The notes under the pieces were generated by a model, which did not search any database, was not told where the DNA came from, and saw only the letters and a list, made by a program, of their open reading frames with translations. The position numbers and the translations under genes are program-made. 64,000 nt of DNA from Mycobacterium sp. MFM001. Its GTDB lineage: Bacteria > Actinomycetota > Actinomycetes > Mycobacteriales > Mycobacteriaceae. Position 1 is the first letter of the stretch; every line of letters starts with the position of its first letter. Positions 1 through 7,029 of the stretch are shown piece after piece. Location: positions 1-64,000 of the forward strand of contig NZ_BFAB01000006.1 of NCBI RefSeq assembly GCF_003402475.1. The letters run 5' to 3'.

Positions 1-444
1 CTGTGCGCGATTCCGGGATTCGACCCCGATTCGGTGCCAGCGTTTGTCGATAGCGGTCTGTGGGCGTATCACGGCACGCATTGGCTGATCGTTGACTTTG
101 CCACCACTCAGACAACGCGCTCGGAGTTGGAAGCGCTCGACCGAGTACGCGCACGCGACCGAGAGAAGAAGGCGCGCAAGCGCGCTGCTCAAAGGACTGT
201 CCCCGGGGACGCTCCCCGGGACTGTCCCTCGGGACAGGACGGGGGACTACACAGGCTAGGCAAGGCTAGGCAAGGCAAGGAAGAAAAGGGGACCAACTAC
301 GTAAGCGGCAGCGTCGAAAACGACGACATTCCTGACAGCGCATACGAGCGCGAGTGCGCCGAATACTTCGCTGCCGGCGCCGCTTACGAACCGCCGACCG
401 TTGATGCCGATGGCTTCCCTCTCGACGAGTGGGGCAGCCGATGA
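1..444 (+). CDS. Phage-type replication/winged-helix protein, 5' end outside window
   Basis: The frame is open from the first base, so the real start lies upstream; 147 residues are visible. The first 60 residues (VDSGLWAYHG, then a basic arm DREKKARKRAA) resemble the DnaD-like or winged-helix domain of phage replication proteins. That is recalled family resemblance, not a search. The middle, about residues 62-95, is low complexity and is encoded by palindromic and tandem DNA repeats. The C-terminus is acidic. The stop overlaps the next ATG (ATGA), so this is the first visible gene of a coupled run of small phage genes. Function is tentative; the phage origin is better supported by its neighbours. 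Confidence 0.55.
   Translation: MCAIPGFDPDSVPAFVDSGLWAYHGTHWLIVDFATTQTTRSELEALDRVRARDREKKARKRAAQRTVPGDAPRDCPSGQDGGLHRLGKARQGKEEKGTNYVSGSVENDDIPDSAYERECAEYFAAGAAYEPPTVDADGFPLDEWGSR
194..280. repeat. Palindromic GTCCC/GGGAC cluster plus 10-bp tandem repeat inside a coding region
   Basis: GTCCCCGGGGAC (199-210) is a perfect 12-bp palindrome. CTGTCCC-TC-GGGACAG (222-237) is a 7-bp inverted repeat with a 2-nt loop. GGACTGTCCC occurs at 194-203 and again at 219-228. AGGCTAGGCA follows twice in tandem (253-262, 263-272), then a partial copy. All of it lies in the linker of the partial phage gene and stays in frame. Confidence 0.75.
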
Positions 445-665
445 GCTTCGCCAACTACGTCCAGGCCGCCTGCCGCTGCCGCCGCGGCTTTCTATGCCCG
501 TTCTGCCGCCCCTGGATTCTCCCGAGGAAGGAAAGCTGTGACCAACGAAAGACTCAGGATCGTCCCGGCCGTCGCGCGCCTGGACGCCAAGCCGCGCAAA
601 CCGACCAAGGTGACGCGATTCAAACAGCAGCGCGAGCTGAAAGCCTGGCAGCGGAAAGCGGCTGA
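441..665 (+). CDS. Small cysteine-rich phage protein, uncertain
   Basis: A 74-residue reading frame starts at an ATG that overlaps the preceding stop (ATGA). The N-terminal 30 residues contain CRCRRGFLCPFC, four cysteines that could bind zinc. The remainder is basic and low complexity and overlaps the better-supported gene at 538 in another frame. Coupling to the upstream gene argues for translation; the long out-of-frame overlap argues that only the first part matters or that the frame is fortuitous. I recognise no family. Confidence 0.35.
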   Translation: MSFANYVQAACRCRRGFLCPFCRPWILPRKESCDQRKTQDRPGRRAPGRQAAQTDQGDAIQTAARAESLAAESG

Positions 666-675
666 GCAGAAGTGA
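538..675 (+). CDS. Small basic phage protein (45 aa)
   Basis: The frame starts with GTG and has a strong purine-rich Shine-Dalgarno just upstream (AGGAAGGAAAG, about 525-535). It encodes a 45-residue, strongly basic protein that begins MTNERLRIVPAVARL and ends in a lysine- and glutamine-rich helix. Its stop overlaps the start of the NUMOD4 gene (GTGA at 672). The ribosome binding site and coupling make it a likely real gene. The charge suggests nucleic-acid binding, but no family is recognised. Confidence 0.5.
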   Translation: MTNERLRIVPAVARLDAKPRKPTKVTRFKQQRELKAWQRKAAEQK

Positions 676-935
676 GTTGGCGCGACATTCCTGGCTTCGA
701 TGGTCTGTACGAAATCGCTCGTGACGGCCGGGTGCGGTCCCTGGATCGCGCAGTGCCCCAGCGCAGCCGCTACGGCACCACGCAGTACAACCACCACCAC
801 GGTCGCGTGCTGCGTCCGTACCGCTGTAAGAACGGCCGGCTGCGCGTGATCCTGCACGACCACACTCACCGCCGGCACATGCGTTACGTCGACCATCTCG
901 TCGATGTCGTGTTCGGCGAAGCGCAGGCCGCATGA
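672..935 (+). CDS. NUMOD4 motif protein without an HNH domain
   Basis: This 87-residue protein begins WRDIPGFDGLYEIARDGRVR followed by SLDR, the classic NUMOD4 signature. That motif normally precedes HNH in phage homing endonucleases and helps bind DNA. Here the chain continues with a basic segment and RRHMRYVDHLVDVVFGEA, which resembles the start of an HNH nuclease (R-x-V-H/D-x-L-V) but stops before any HNH core. It is therefore either a truncated homing-type nuclease or a stand-alone DNA-binding module. Start GTG overlaps the upstream stop, and its own stop overlaps the next ATG. Phage origin is likely. Confidence 0.7.
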   Translation: MSWRDIPGFDGLYEIARDGRVRSLDRAVPQRSRYGTTQYNHHHGRVLRPYRCKNGRLRVILHDHTHRRHMRYVDHLVDVVFGEAQAA

Positions 936-1120
936 GCAAGCACAGTCACGGCCGACGCCGCAACGCACACACCCGCAACGCCATAACGCGGGCTCGTCGC
1001 CACAGCGCGCGGCGGATGCAGTTCGGCCCGCAGCCCCGACTCATCCGCGAGGCGCGCTCGGAAGTGACCGCGGACAAATCAGCAGCAGAAGTGATCATGA
1101 ACGAATCGGGCCAGAAGTGA
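932..1120 (+). CDS. Small basic phage protein (62 aa)
   Basis: The start ATG overlaps the stop of the NUMOD4 gene (ATGA). The 62-residue product is rich in Arg and His (MSKHSHGRRRNAHTR) and has no recognisable domain. The last codons run through two copies of a 15-bp repeat (CAGAAGTGATCATGA), so the C-terminus is shaped by that repeat. It is the last gene of the small coupled run. It is probably translated because of the coupling; function unknown. Confidence 0.45.
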   Translation: MSKHSHGRRRNAHTRNAITRARRHSARRMQFGPQPRLIREARSEVTADKSAAEVIMNESGQK

Positions 1121-1205
1121 TCATGACCTAGCAAACTCAGGCAAGCCACAGCGAACCCTCCGCGGGGATGGTCCTTATTAGACACAACGGCGGAAGTGAT
1201 CATGA
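1086..1205 (+). repeat. Three copies of GAAGTGATCATGA
   Basis: CAGAAGTGATCATGA occurs exactly at 1086-1100 and 1112-1126 (26 bp apart). A third copy of the 13-bp core GAAGTGATCATGA sits at 1193-1205. Each copy contains the palindrome TGATCA. The first two cover the 3' end of the preceding small gene; the third is in the gap before the terminase gene. Iterated protein-binding sites of the element are one reading. Confidence 0.7.
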
Positions 1206-1417
1206 AATGCCGCTGATCGACCATCGACCCTCCCGATATAACCGCAGGTCAGGACCCCGACCATGCACAGATTCCCTAAAACCGCAGGTAGGGGGGGCTT
1301 TTAATCCCTCGGGAGGGCCTCAGGAGCGACCCCGCTCAGCTGGGCGTTTGCGCGCGCACTGTTGCGCATTTAAATCTGGCTATTGACACCATCACGCTCG
1401 GGAGAACGGAGCAGCAA
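1121..1417. other. Gap between small-gene run and terminase gene
   Basis: No convincing gene is seen. The stretch holds the third GAAGTGATCATGA copy (1193-1205), two copies of AACCGCAGGT (about 1239 and 1279), a G-run followed by a short CCTCGGGAGG palindrome near 1308-1317, and a purine-rich ribosome binding site (GGGAGAACGGAG) just before 1418. It probably holds the promoter for the packaging and head genes. Confidence 0.4.
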
Positions 1418-1786
1418 ATGAGCAAACTCAGCAAACAAGCCGTTGACCCTCCGCGGTCATTGGACCCCATGGCCCGTGAGGTGTGGGACCGCCAGGCCGC
1501 CCGGCTGTGGCGCGACGGCCGCTGGCACAGCATCGATCACGACCTACTATGCCTGTTCGCCGAGACGACCGCTTTGTACCTGCGCCTGAAGGCCGACGTG
1601 GACGAGCGGGGGTTTCTGGTGACGGGCCGCTCGGACACGGTGGTACGAAATCCCGCCTTGACGCCGCTGGCCCAGGCCCGCGCCGACCTGTTGCGGATCG
1701 CCAAGGCGATTCCGCTGGCGCTGCCGGCCGTGCAGGCTGACGGTTTCGGCGCCGAGGTGGACCGGCTGCTAGAGGAGCTGCGGTGA
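1418..1786 (+). CDS. Phage terminase small subunit, P27-like
   Basis: The 122-residue product resembles P27-family small terminase subunits, which recognise phage DNA and hand it to the large terminase for packaging. Supporting features are the N-terminal PPRSLDPMAREVWDR segment, an aromatic helix with LCLFAETTALYLRLK, and the typical GRSDTVVRNPALTPLAQA stretch that precedes the terminal helix. Length fits the family. The ATG has a good upstream GGAG site, and the stop overlaps the following GTG. A large terminase would be expected next but is absent; two small unknown genes and then the capsid gene follow. Confidence 0.8.
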   Translation: MSKLSKQAVDPPRSLDPMAREVWDRQAARLWRDGRWHSIDHDLLCLFAETTALYLRLKADVDERGFLVTGRSDTVVRNPALTPLAQARADLLRIAKAIPLALPAVQADGFGAEVDRLLEELR

Positions 1787-2169
1787 GCCGCCGCGAGTAC
1801 TACTGCAGCGTCGACGAATATGCCACGCAGATCAGGGATTGGGGCATCTTCAGCAAGGAGGTCCGCGCGCATCGCGGTCAGCTGCCGCTGGACCCGAACG
1901 TGGTGTTCAACTTTGCCCGTGTCGCGGCCGTGTGGGAGCGGCTGCGCTGGGACATGCACACCAAGGGCACCACCCCGGGTGACCGTAACCGGCTCGACGA
2001 ACTCACCGACCAATTGCAAACCCTGGCGACCCAGCTGGGACTAGGCAAGGTCGACCCGGATGGGTTCCTGCCCGGCGACCCGTCTGTGTACCTGGCTCAC
2101 AACCGGGTCAGCGGTCTCGATCCGTGGTGGATGCACTGTTCCTACGACCCGAAAGCAAACGAAAAATGA
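1783..2169 (+). CDS. Phage protein of unknown function (128 aa)
   Basis: The start GTG overlaps the terminase small-subunit stop (GTGA) and the stop overlaps the next ATG, so the three genes are translationally coupled. The 128-residue product is soluble, helical, and rich in Trp, Tyr and Arg (YYCSVDEYATQIRDWGIFSK, later WERLRWDMHTKG). I do not recognise the family. Its place between terS and the capsid gene, where the large terminase or portal usually lies, suggests a packaging or head-assembly role, but that is inference. Confidence 0.6.
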   Translation: MSRREYYCSVDEYATQIRDWGIFSKEVRAHRGQLPLDPNVVFNFARVAAVWERLRWDMHTKGTTPGDRNRLDELTDQLQTLATQLGLGKVDPDGFLPGDPSVYLAHNRVSGLDPWWMHCSYDPKANEK

Positions 2170-2501
2170 AACAAGACGATCCGCAGTGGATTAACGAAAT
2201 GCTGCGCACAGGAATGCTGGGCATTTTCAACTACGGGCTAGAACCGACGCCGCCGTGGATGAGGACCGCAATCGGTGATGTCGCCGAGCAGGTGAAGCGG
2301 AAGGTGCAGGGAGCGTCGACCCCGGTGCCGATTGGCGGTGGTCTGGATGCGGCGCCCATCAGTAGTGACGACGCGCTTTGGTACCGGGCCGCGGTCGCAA
2401 CCCAGAACCTACTGGCGGACGCGCTCGGGACCGATGGGCCGTCGTATACGGAGTTTTGCGAGGTGTTATGGGAATTACCGCCGGCACCCGTTCCGAAATG
2501 A
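2166..2501 (+). CDS. Phage protein of unknown function (111 aa)
   Basis: The chosen start is ATG 2166, which overlaps the preceding stop (ATGA); a longer version from GTG 2124 would intrude into that gene. The 111-residue product begins MKQDDPQWINEMLRTGML and contains a helical region (IGDVAEQVKRKVQ) and a C-terminal helix with LWELPPAP. There are no membrane segments or known motifs. It belongs to the same coupled unit as the small terminase subunit. Function unknown. Confidence 0.6.
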   Translation: MKQDDPQWINEMLRTGMLGIFNYGLEPTPPWMRTAIGDVAEQVKRKVQGASTPVPIGGGLDAAPISSDDALWYRAAVATQNLLADALGTDGPSYTEFCEVLWELPPAPVPK

Positions 2502-2636
2502 ATGACACTAGTGTAAGCTTGGGGATAAGCCATCGGGCTTGACCGCCGCCCCGACCGCTGTGCCGCCGCTACGGCCGCCGCATCGCCGCCGGGACCGCCG
2601 CCAAAAACGCTGGTTTACAAATTGAAGAAAATGCTG

Positions 2637-2701
2637 TTGACCTGCGTAAATGGTCCAGCTAGTTTCTTCGTTCCCAATTCTTATGGACCTTAAGGGTTTA
2701 G
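2637..2701 (+). promoter_or_regulatory. Candidate promoter of the capsid gene
   Basis: TTGACC (2637-2642) and TAGTTT (2660-2665) are separated by 17 bp and lie 37 bp upstream of the capsid ATG. A weak AAGGG site precedes the start. The rest of the 200-bp gap (2502-2701) holds a small AAGCC/GGCTT hairpin (2527-2540) and a GCCGCC-rich block, with no gene seen. Confidence 0.4.
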
Positions 2702-4051
2702 ATGAATGACGCTATGCTGCGCCACCGTGCGCAGGAATTGAAAGATGAGATCGCGCTGAAAACAGCGGATCTCGAAGGCGGCCGGATTACCGCCGCACAA
2801 TACAAGTCCTTTGTCGACCGGGCCGTGGAGGAAAGCGGCGAGATCGAGACGCATCTCAAGGCCCTGGCAACAGGTGGCCGGTTCATGGCCAGCCAGGATG
2901 CCGCGCTCGAGTCCTTAGCCACTCAGGATTGGTCGAACGGCGCGCCCAGTATGAAGGCGTTTGGTGTCGGGTCTACCGTGCCTGGTTACCTTGATGCGGG
3001 CCAGGCTAACGAGTTGCGCGTTGCGTTGGAGACGAAACGGCCCTGCACGTTGGAGGTGGATGTCCGTAAGGCGTTCGCTTCCGGTATCCACTTCAAGACT
3101 GCGACTGCGGAATCGGCGTTGATAAACGGTCCGCTGCCGGGGATTATGCAGCCGAACCGGTTTATTTCGCTGCCGTATGAGCCGACGCGGATTGCCTCGT
3201 ATTTGCCGGCTGCCGCTATGGACGGCCCCAGCTCGTATTGGTTGCAGCACACCTCCAACGCCGCGGAGGCGAACGGTGTCGCTGAGCTGGGCAGCAAACC
3301 GGACCTTGGGATGACATTCACCGAAAACAAGGTGTTGCCCCAAAAATTGGCCGGCCAGGCATCTGTCTCCATGGAATTCAATATGGACTACCCGGAATTG
3401 GGTGGCTGGATGCAGGCCGAGTTGCAGCGGTCGCTTATCAACCAGGAAAACAACTACATCCTGAATGCGGGCGCCGCGGGCGGCCCGACCGGGGCGGCGT
3501 TTACCGGCCTGTTGGGGGTTTCGGGAACTCTGACTCAGGATGCCACCGGCACGAACGGTCTCGACGCAATCGCGTATGCCGCGCAGGCGTTACGTAGCAG
3601 CACGGCGGCCTACAGTCCACCGGACCTGCTGATCCTTTCCCCGGCAACGGTTACGGCGCTGTTGACGACCAAGGACGACACCGGCCGCTACGTCTTGGAC
3701 ATGCTGCAGGGGCCAGCTGGAAATCTGACCTGGAATGGGGACGCCGCTGCTCATGCGACCACGAACCCATCACTGGGTGGGATTTGGCCGCAAGGCAATG
3801 AGGGCGGCAATCTGTCGCTATTCGGAGTCCCGGTCGTTCAGAGCACGCAGATAGCTAACGGCGTCGGCGTAATGCTGTCGATCCGCGGCGGGGCCGCAGT
3901 GTATTGGACCAGGCTGAATATGCTGATCATTTTCGATCCGTACACCGGCTTGACGAACAACACGTGGCGGTGGGTTATCGAATCTCGTATATCTCTGTCC
4001 ACGCCGCGCCCTGGTGCGATCAACATCATCGAGAACCTTCCGTTCGTGTGA
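2702..4051 (+). CDS. Phage major capsid protein, HK97 fold
   Basis: The 449-residue product has the layout of HK97-type major capsid proteins. A helical N-terminal delta/scaffold-like segment (about residues 1-70, rich in Glu and Lys, with KDEIALKTADLEGG) precedes the shell domain, which contains the typical FTENKVLPQKLAGQASVSME strand, the helix ELQRSLINQENNYILN and the ending RWVIESRISLSTPRPGAI. No separate prohead protease gene is visible nearby, so how the delta domain is removed, if it is, is unclear. The stop overlaps the next ATG (TGATG). Base composition is visibly less GC-rich than the chromosome to the right. Confidence 0.88.
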   Translation: MNDAMLRHRAQELKDEIALKTADLEGGRITAAQYKSFVDRAVEESGEIETHLKALATGGRFMASQDAALESLATQDWSNGAPSMKAFGVGSTVPGYLDAGQANELRVALETKRPCTLEVDVRKAFASGIHFKTATAESALINGPLPGIMQPNRFISLPYEPTRIASYLPAAAMDGPSSYWLQHTSNAAEANGVAELGSKPDLGMTFTENKVLPQKLAGQASVSMEFNMDYPELGGWMQAELQRSLINQENNYILNAGAAGGPTGAAFTGLLGVSGTLTQDATGTNGLDAIAYAAQALRSSTAAYSPPDLLILSPATVTALLTTKDDTGRYVLDMLQGPAGNLTWNGDAAAHATTNPSLGGIWPQGNEGGNLSLFGVPVVQSTQIANGVGVMLSIRGGAAVYWTRLNMLIIFDPYTGLTNNTWRWVIESRISLSTPRPGAINIIENLPFV

Positions 4052-4401
4052 TGAAGACACCGGAATTAGACCCGCAGGACCCGGATTACCTTTACAGGGC
4101 GACTCCGGTTCCCGCGGATTATCCCCGGCCGTCGCGGACAATCAAGGAATACGACGATCCGCCCGTTGCTTTCCTGGGCGGCGCTACGCCGGAGCCTGCG
4201 CCCGCGACCTCGGCGGGAGCGGCTATCACCGATGCGGAAGCTAAAGAGGCGGCTACCCCAATCCGGGTGCGCGTCAACAAACCGTATCGGGTCGTGCATC
4301 AGGGTGTGCCGTATACGGGTGGGGACAGGATATCTGTCCCGAACGACAAAACTACTGCCGCTTGGCTTGCCGCCGGGTGGGTAACGAAAGTGAGAAAATG
4401 A
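4051..4401 (+). CDS. Small phage head-associated protein
   Basis: The start is ATG 4051, sharing its A with the capsid stop. The 116-residue product has an acidic and proline/alanine-rich first half and a compact C-terminal part (NKPYRVVHQGVPYTGGDRIS, ending WLAAGWVTKVRK). This tail resembles small proteins often encoded just after phage capsid genes, in which a YRVxxxGxxYxxGD strand pair ends in a xWLAAGWV helix. The exact role (head decoration or connector) is unknown. Confidence 0.6.
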   Translation: MKTPELDPQDPDYLYRATPVPADYPRPSRTIKEYDDPPVAFLGGATPEPAPATSAGAAITDAEAKEAATPIRVRVNKPYRVVHQGVPYTGGDRISVPNDKTTAAWLAAGWVTKVRK

Positions 4402-4402
4402 A

Positions 4403-4663
4403 ATGGCGATAAGTACCGGCCAGGTGTCGGTTGGCACTACACCGACGAAGTTGTTCACAAGCGGCCCCGCGCCGATCAGCAGAGCACTCGTGTATTCCAG
4501 CGCGGCAGCGTTTATCGGTGGGTCGGCTGTAACCAGCACAACGGGTCTGCCGATCCCGGCGACCACACTGGTAGAGGTTCCGTTGACCGGCGCTGAGGAC
4601 GACGCAGTATATGCGGTAGTCGGCTCGGGCACCGCGACCGTGTCGTACTTCTTCGTCGCGTGA
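4403..4663 (+). CDS. Small phage head decoration or fibre-like protein
   Basis: An 86-residue beta-rich protein starts 1 bp after the previous stop. It is rich in Ser, Thr, Val and Ala with a repeated strand rhythm (VSVGTTPTKLFTSG, later GTATVSYFFVA) and has no signal peptide. Similar short beta proteins follow capsid genes in many actinophages and are often annotated as head fibre or decoration proteins. That assignment rests on position and composition only. Confidence 0.5.
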   Translation: MAISTGQVSVGTTPTKLFTSGPAPISRALVYSSAAAFIGGSAVTSTTGLPIPATTLVEVPLTGAEDDAVYAVVGSGTATVSYFFVA

Positions 4664-4809
4664 AATACGTTGCCGTGCTGGGTTTCTCTACCCTCGCGGC
4701 ACGAAGGGTTGCGCCTGCACCAGCGCCACCCACCGCGGCCGGGTTGGCGGTTCTTTATGCGGTTTCATCAGTCCCGCGCCCTTTCACCCGCCAGCCCGGC
4801 CGCACCTAA
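4660..4809 (+). CDS. Small overlapping frame (49 aa), possible remnant
   Basis: The GTG at 4660 overlaps the preceding stop (GTGA) and opens a 49-codon frame (MKYVAVLGFSTLAARRVA, then Pro/Ala-rich). It looks like the N-terminus of a longer protein that ends abruptly 23 bp before the tape-measure-like gene. The head-tail connector and tail genes that should lie here are missing, so this could mark a deletion junction. It may equally be a genuine small gene. Confidence 0.3.
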   Translation: MKYVAVLGFSTLAARRVAPAPAPPTAAGLAVLYAVSSVPRPFTRQPGRT

Positions 4810-4832
4810 AACTCGACGAGAGGTAATCGCCT

Positions 4833-7025
4833 GTGGCAGAAGATGACTCAACGATTTGGGTGGACATCGCACCTCGGCTCGACGAGTCCGCGACCGAGCG
4901 CGAGACCGGCAAGCTGCGCGAGAAGTTCAAGAACGCCGGCCACAACATCGGTGACGCGCTCAAGGACATCACGCGGCCGATGTTCGAGGGCATGGCGGAT
5001 GAGGCCGAGAAGTGGGCTTCGGGTATGGCCCGCAGCTTGGACCACGGCGGTATCTCCGAGGCACTGCAAAAGGTTGGCGACCAGGCTAAGGGGGTCACCG
5101 ATGTCGTCGCCGGGATCGGCGATGCGTTCGGCGCGGACCTGAGCAGTGTGCGTGGCTTTGGCGACAGCGTCTCAGGGTACTTGGACAAGACCAACAAGGC
5201 AGTGGACAGCCTGGCGAAAGCACTGCACGGCGATGTGCTCAAGGGGGCCAACGACTTAGCGAACGCTTTAGGTGTGAAGTTGCCGCCCGCGCTTCAGCAG
5301 ACCGCCGATAAATCCAAGACCCTGCTCGACACCTTCGGCACCCTCAAGGGTGAAATCAAGGACGTCACAACGCTATTCGGAGACTTTGAAAAGGACGCGC
5401 CCGGTATCGCGGGGGCGTTCGCGATGATTTCGGACGCGGCCGGACCTCTGGCGGCACTGCTGGGGACGATGGCGCAGACCTGGCCGACATCAAGCGTGAA
5501 AGATCAGATCGACAAAGCCACCGGCAAGAAGCCGCAGGACTGGTGGACGACAATCCTGGGGCCTTCTGTCGGCTCGCGCGCTGAGCGCGGCTACAACGAT
5601 CTGTTCCATCATGGCGGCGGTGCGCCGGCGCCGGGCGCTGCGCCGCATCCGGCTGCCCCGCCTAACCCAGCAGGGGGAGGCACCGGACTCCCGTCGATGC
5701 TGCCGCCCATCGCTGGCGGCGCGCCGGGAATGCCTGGCGCCGCTTTGCCTCCCGGCGTTCCGAATATTGCCCCACCCGACACTGGCGGCGGTGCCCACAC
5801 TTCCGCCGCCACGACCGGCGGCACGCACGCCGCCACCTTCGTCGACTTCACCTCACCCGCTGGCGGCGCAGGCGACAACGTAGTTCCGCGCCACATCGGC
5901 AGCGACAAGGGATTGACGCCGACCAGTATCCAGATGAAGGACATGGTGGCGTCGCTGTTCCCGCAGATCACCGATATCGGCGGCTGGCGTCCACCCGACG
6001 GCTACAACGAGCACTCGTCGGGTCAGGCGCTCGACGTGATGATCCCCGGCTGGAACACCCCGCAGGGCAAAGCGCTGGGCGACGCGATCTCGCAGTACGC
6101 GCTGAGCACCGGGCTTTCCGACTACACGATCTGGCAGCACGGCCAGCACAACCCCAACGGCACGTTCCAGATGTACGCCGACCGCGGTTCGCCGACGCAG
6201 AACCACATGGATCACGTCCACATCCACACCAGGCTGACCGGCTCTCCAACTGGCGGCGGCGGCGGCTTCCGCGCTTCCCCAGCCGGTTTCGGCCCCGGCG
6301 GCAGCATCCCCGGCGTCATCGGTAGTCCCGCCGGCATCCCCGGCGGTCCCGTAGCTCCCGGCGGCGGCCTTCCCGGCGCTCCCGGTGGCGGCTCGCTGCC
6401 CATCGGGACGCTGCCCAACATCAACCCCACCAACACCTACGGCCAGCAGCAGCCCACGCAGCTCGGCTCCGGCTCAGGCTTCGGACTGACCGGCGGTGGC
6501 CTGATCGGGATGGCCGAGCAGGCAGCCTCGATGGCGGCGGGCGCGTTTTCCTTCGGCGGCGGCTCGATGGCCGCGCAGCTGGCCTTCCAGGAGCTGAACC
6601 TCGCCGTGCAGAAGGGCGGCCAAATGGCCGCGACGGCGGCGATGGCACCCCTGGAAACCCTGTGGCTCTCGGGTGGTCAGATGGGGGCGCCCAGCGTCGG
6701 CGGCCCAGGACAAGCGGGCTGGATCGGCAAGTTGCTCGGCGGCATGGTCGGCTCTCAGTTCGGGCTGCCCAACATCGCCGGGACCGCGCAGCCACCCAAG
6801 CAGCAGAAGCAGCCGGGCGAAGAAGCCGACGATTCCAAGCTCGGCGCGGGTCTCGGTGGCGGCGACAAAGGCAAGCAGAGCGGTGGCCAGGGCGGTGGCG
6901 GCAACGGGCCAGCCGGGACCAAGGACGATCCCATCCACGTCAAAGGCACCGGGGGCAGCAGTCCGCAGGGCGCGGCCACCAGCGCCGCCAGCATGCACGC
7001 CTACATGAGCCCGATGATCGCCTAG
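4833..7025 (+). CDS. Tape-measure-like protein fused to a peptidoglycan peptidase domain
   Basis: The start GTG has a GAGAGG site upstream. The N-terminus (STIWVDIAPRLDESATERE, then a helical region to about residue 230) matches the opening of actinophage tape-measure proteins. Residues 260-345 are a Gly/Pro/Ala linker. Residues 350-470 form a hydrolase domain with NEHSSGQALDVM and MDHVHIHTR, the metal-ligand motifs (HxxxxxxxD and HxH) of the M15-like ARB_07466 C-terminal domain that cuts cell-wall peptide. The rest is Gly-rich with an Ala-rich helical patch (560-610). At 730 residues it is short for a mycobacteriophage tape measure, and it is clearly more GC-rich than the capsid genes. A cargo or lytic role is possible. 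Confidence 0.7.
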   Translation: MAEDDSTIWVDIAPRLDESATERETGKLREKFKNAGHNIGDALKDITRPMFEGMADEAEKWASGMARSLDHGGISEALQKVGDQAKGVTDVVAGIGDAFGADLSSVRGFGDSVSGYLDKTNKAVDSLAKALHGDVLKGANDLANALGVKLPPALQQTADKSKTLLDTFGTLKGEIKDVTTLFGDFEKDAPGIAGAFAMISDAAGPLAALLGTMAQTWPTSSVKDQIDKATGKKPQDWWTTILGPSVGSRAERGYNDLFHHGGGAPAPGAAPHPAAPPNPAGGGTGLPSMLPPIAGGAPGMPGAALPPGVPNIAPPDTGGGAHTSAATTGGTHAATFVDFTSPAGGAGDNVVPRHIGSDKGLTPTSIQMKDMVASLFPQITDIGGWRPPDGYNEHSSGQALDVMIPGWNTPQGKALGDAISQYALSTGLSDYTIWQHGQHNPNGTFQMYADRGSPTQNHMDHVHIHTRLTGSPTGGGGGFRASPAGFGPGGSIPGVIGSPAGIPGGPVAPGGGLPGAPGGGSLPIGTLPNINPTNTYGQQQPTQLGSGSGFGLTGGGLIGMAEQAASMAAGAFSFGGGSMAAQLAFQELNLAVQKGGQMAATAAMAPLETLWLSGGQMGAPSVGGPGQAGWIGKLLGGMVGSQFGLPNIAGTAQPPKQQKQPGEEADDSKLGAGLGGGDKGKQSGGQGGGGNGPAGTKDDPIHVKGTGGSSPQGAATSAASMHAYMSPMIA

Positions 7026-7029
7026 GACG

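Noticed and set aside
194..237. DosR-like box because of GGGAC/GTCCC symmetry
   Set aside because: Spacing and flanks do not fit the DosR motif, and the site is inside a coding region.
2541..2600. Small frame or PGRS-like fragment in the GCCGCC-rich block
   Set aside because: Only a short frame from a TTG without a ribosome binding site; better read as low-complexity intergenic sequence.
4833..7025. Possible PE_PGRS-like protein because of Gly/Pro-rich stretches
   Set aside because: There is no PE domain, the N-terminus is tape-measure-like, and a peptidase domain with metal motifs sits in the middle.
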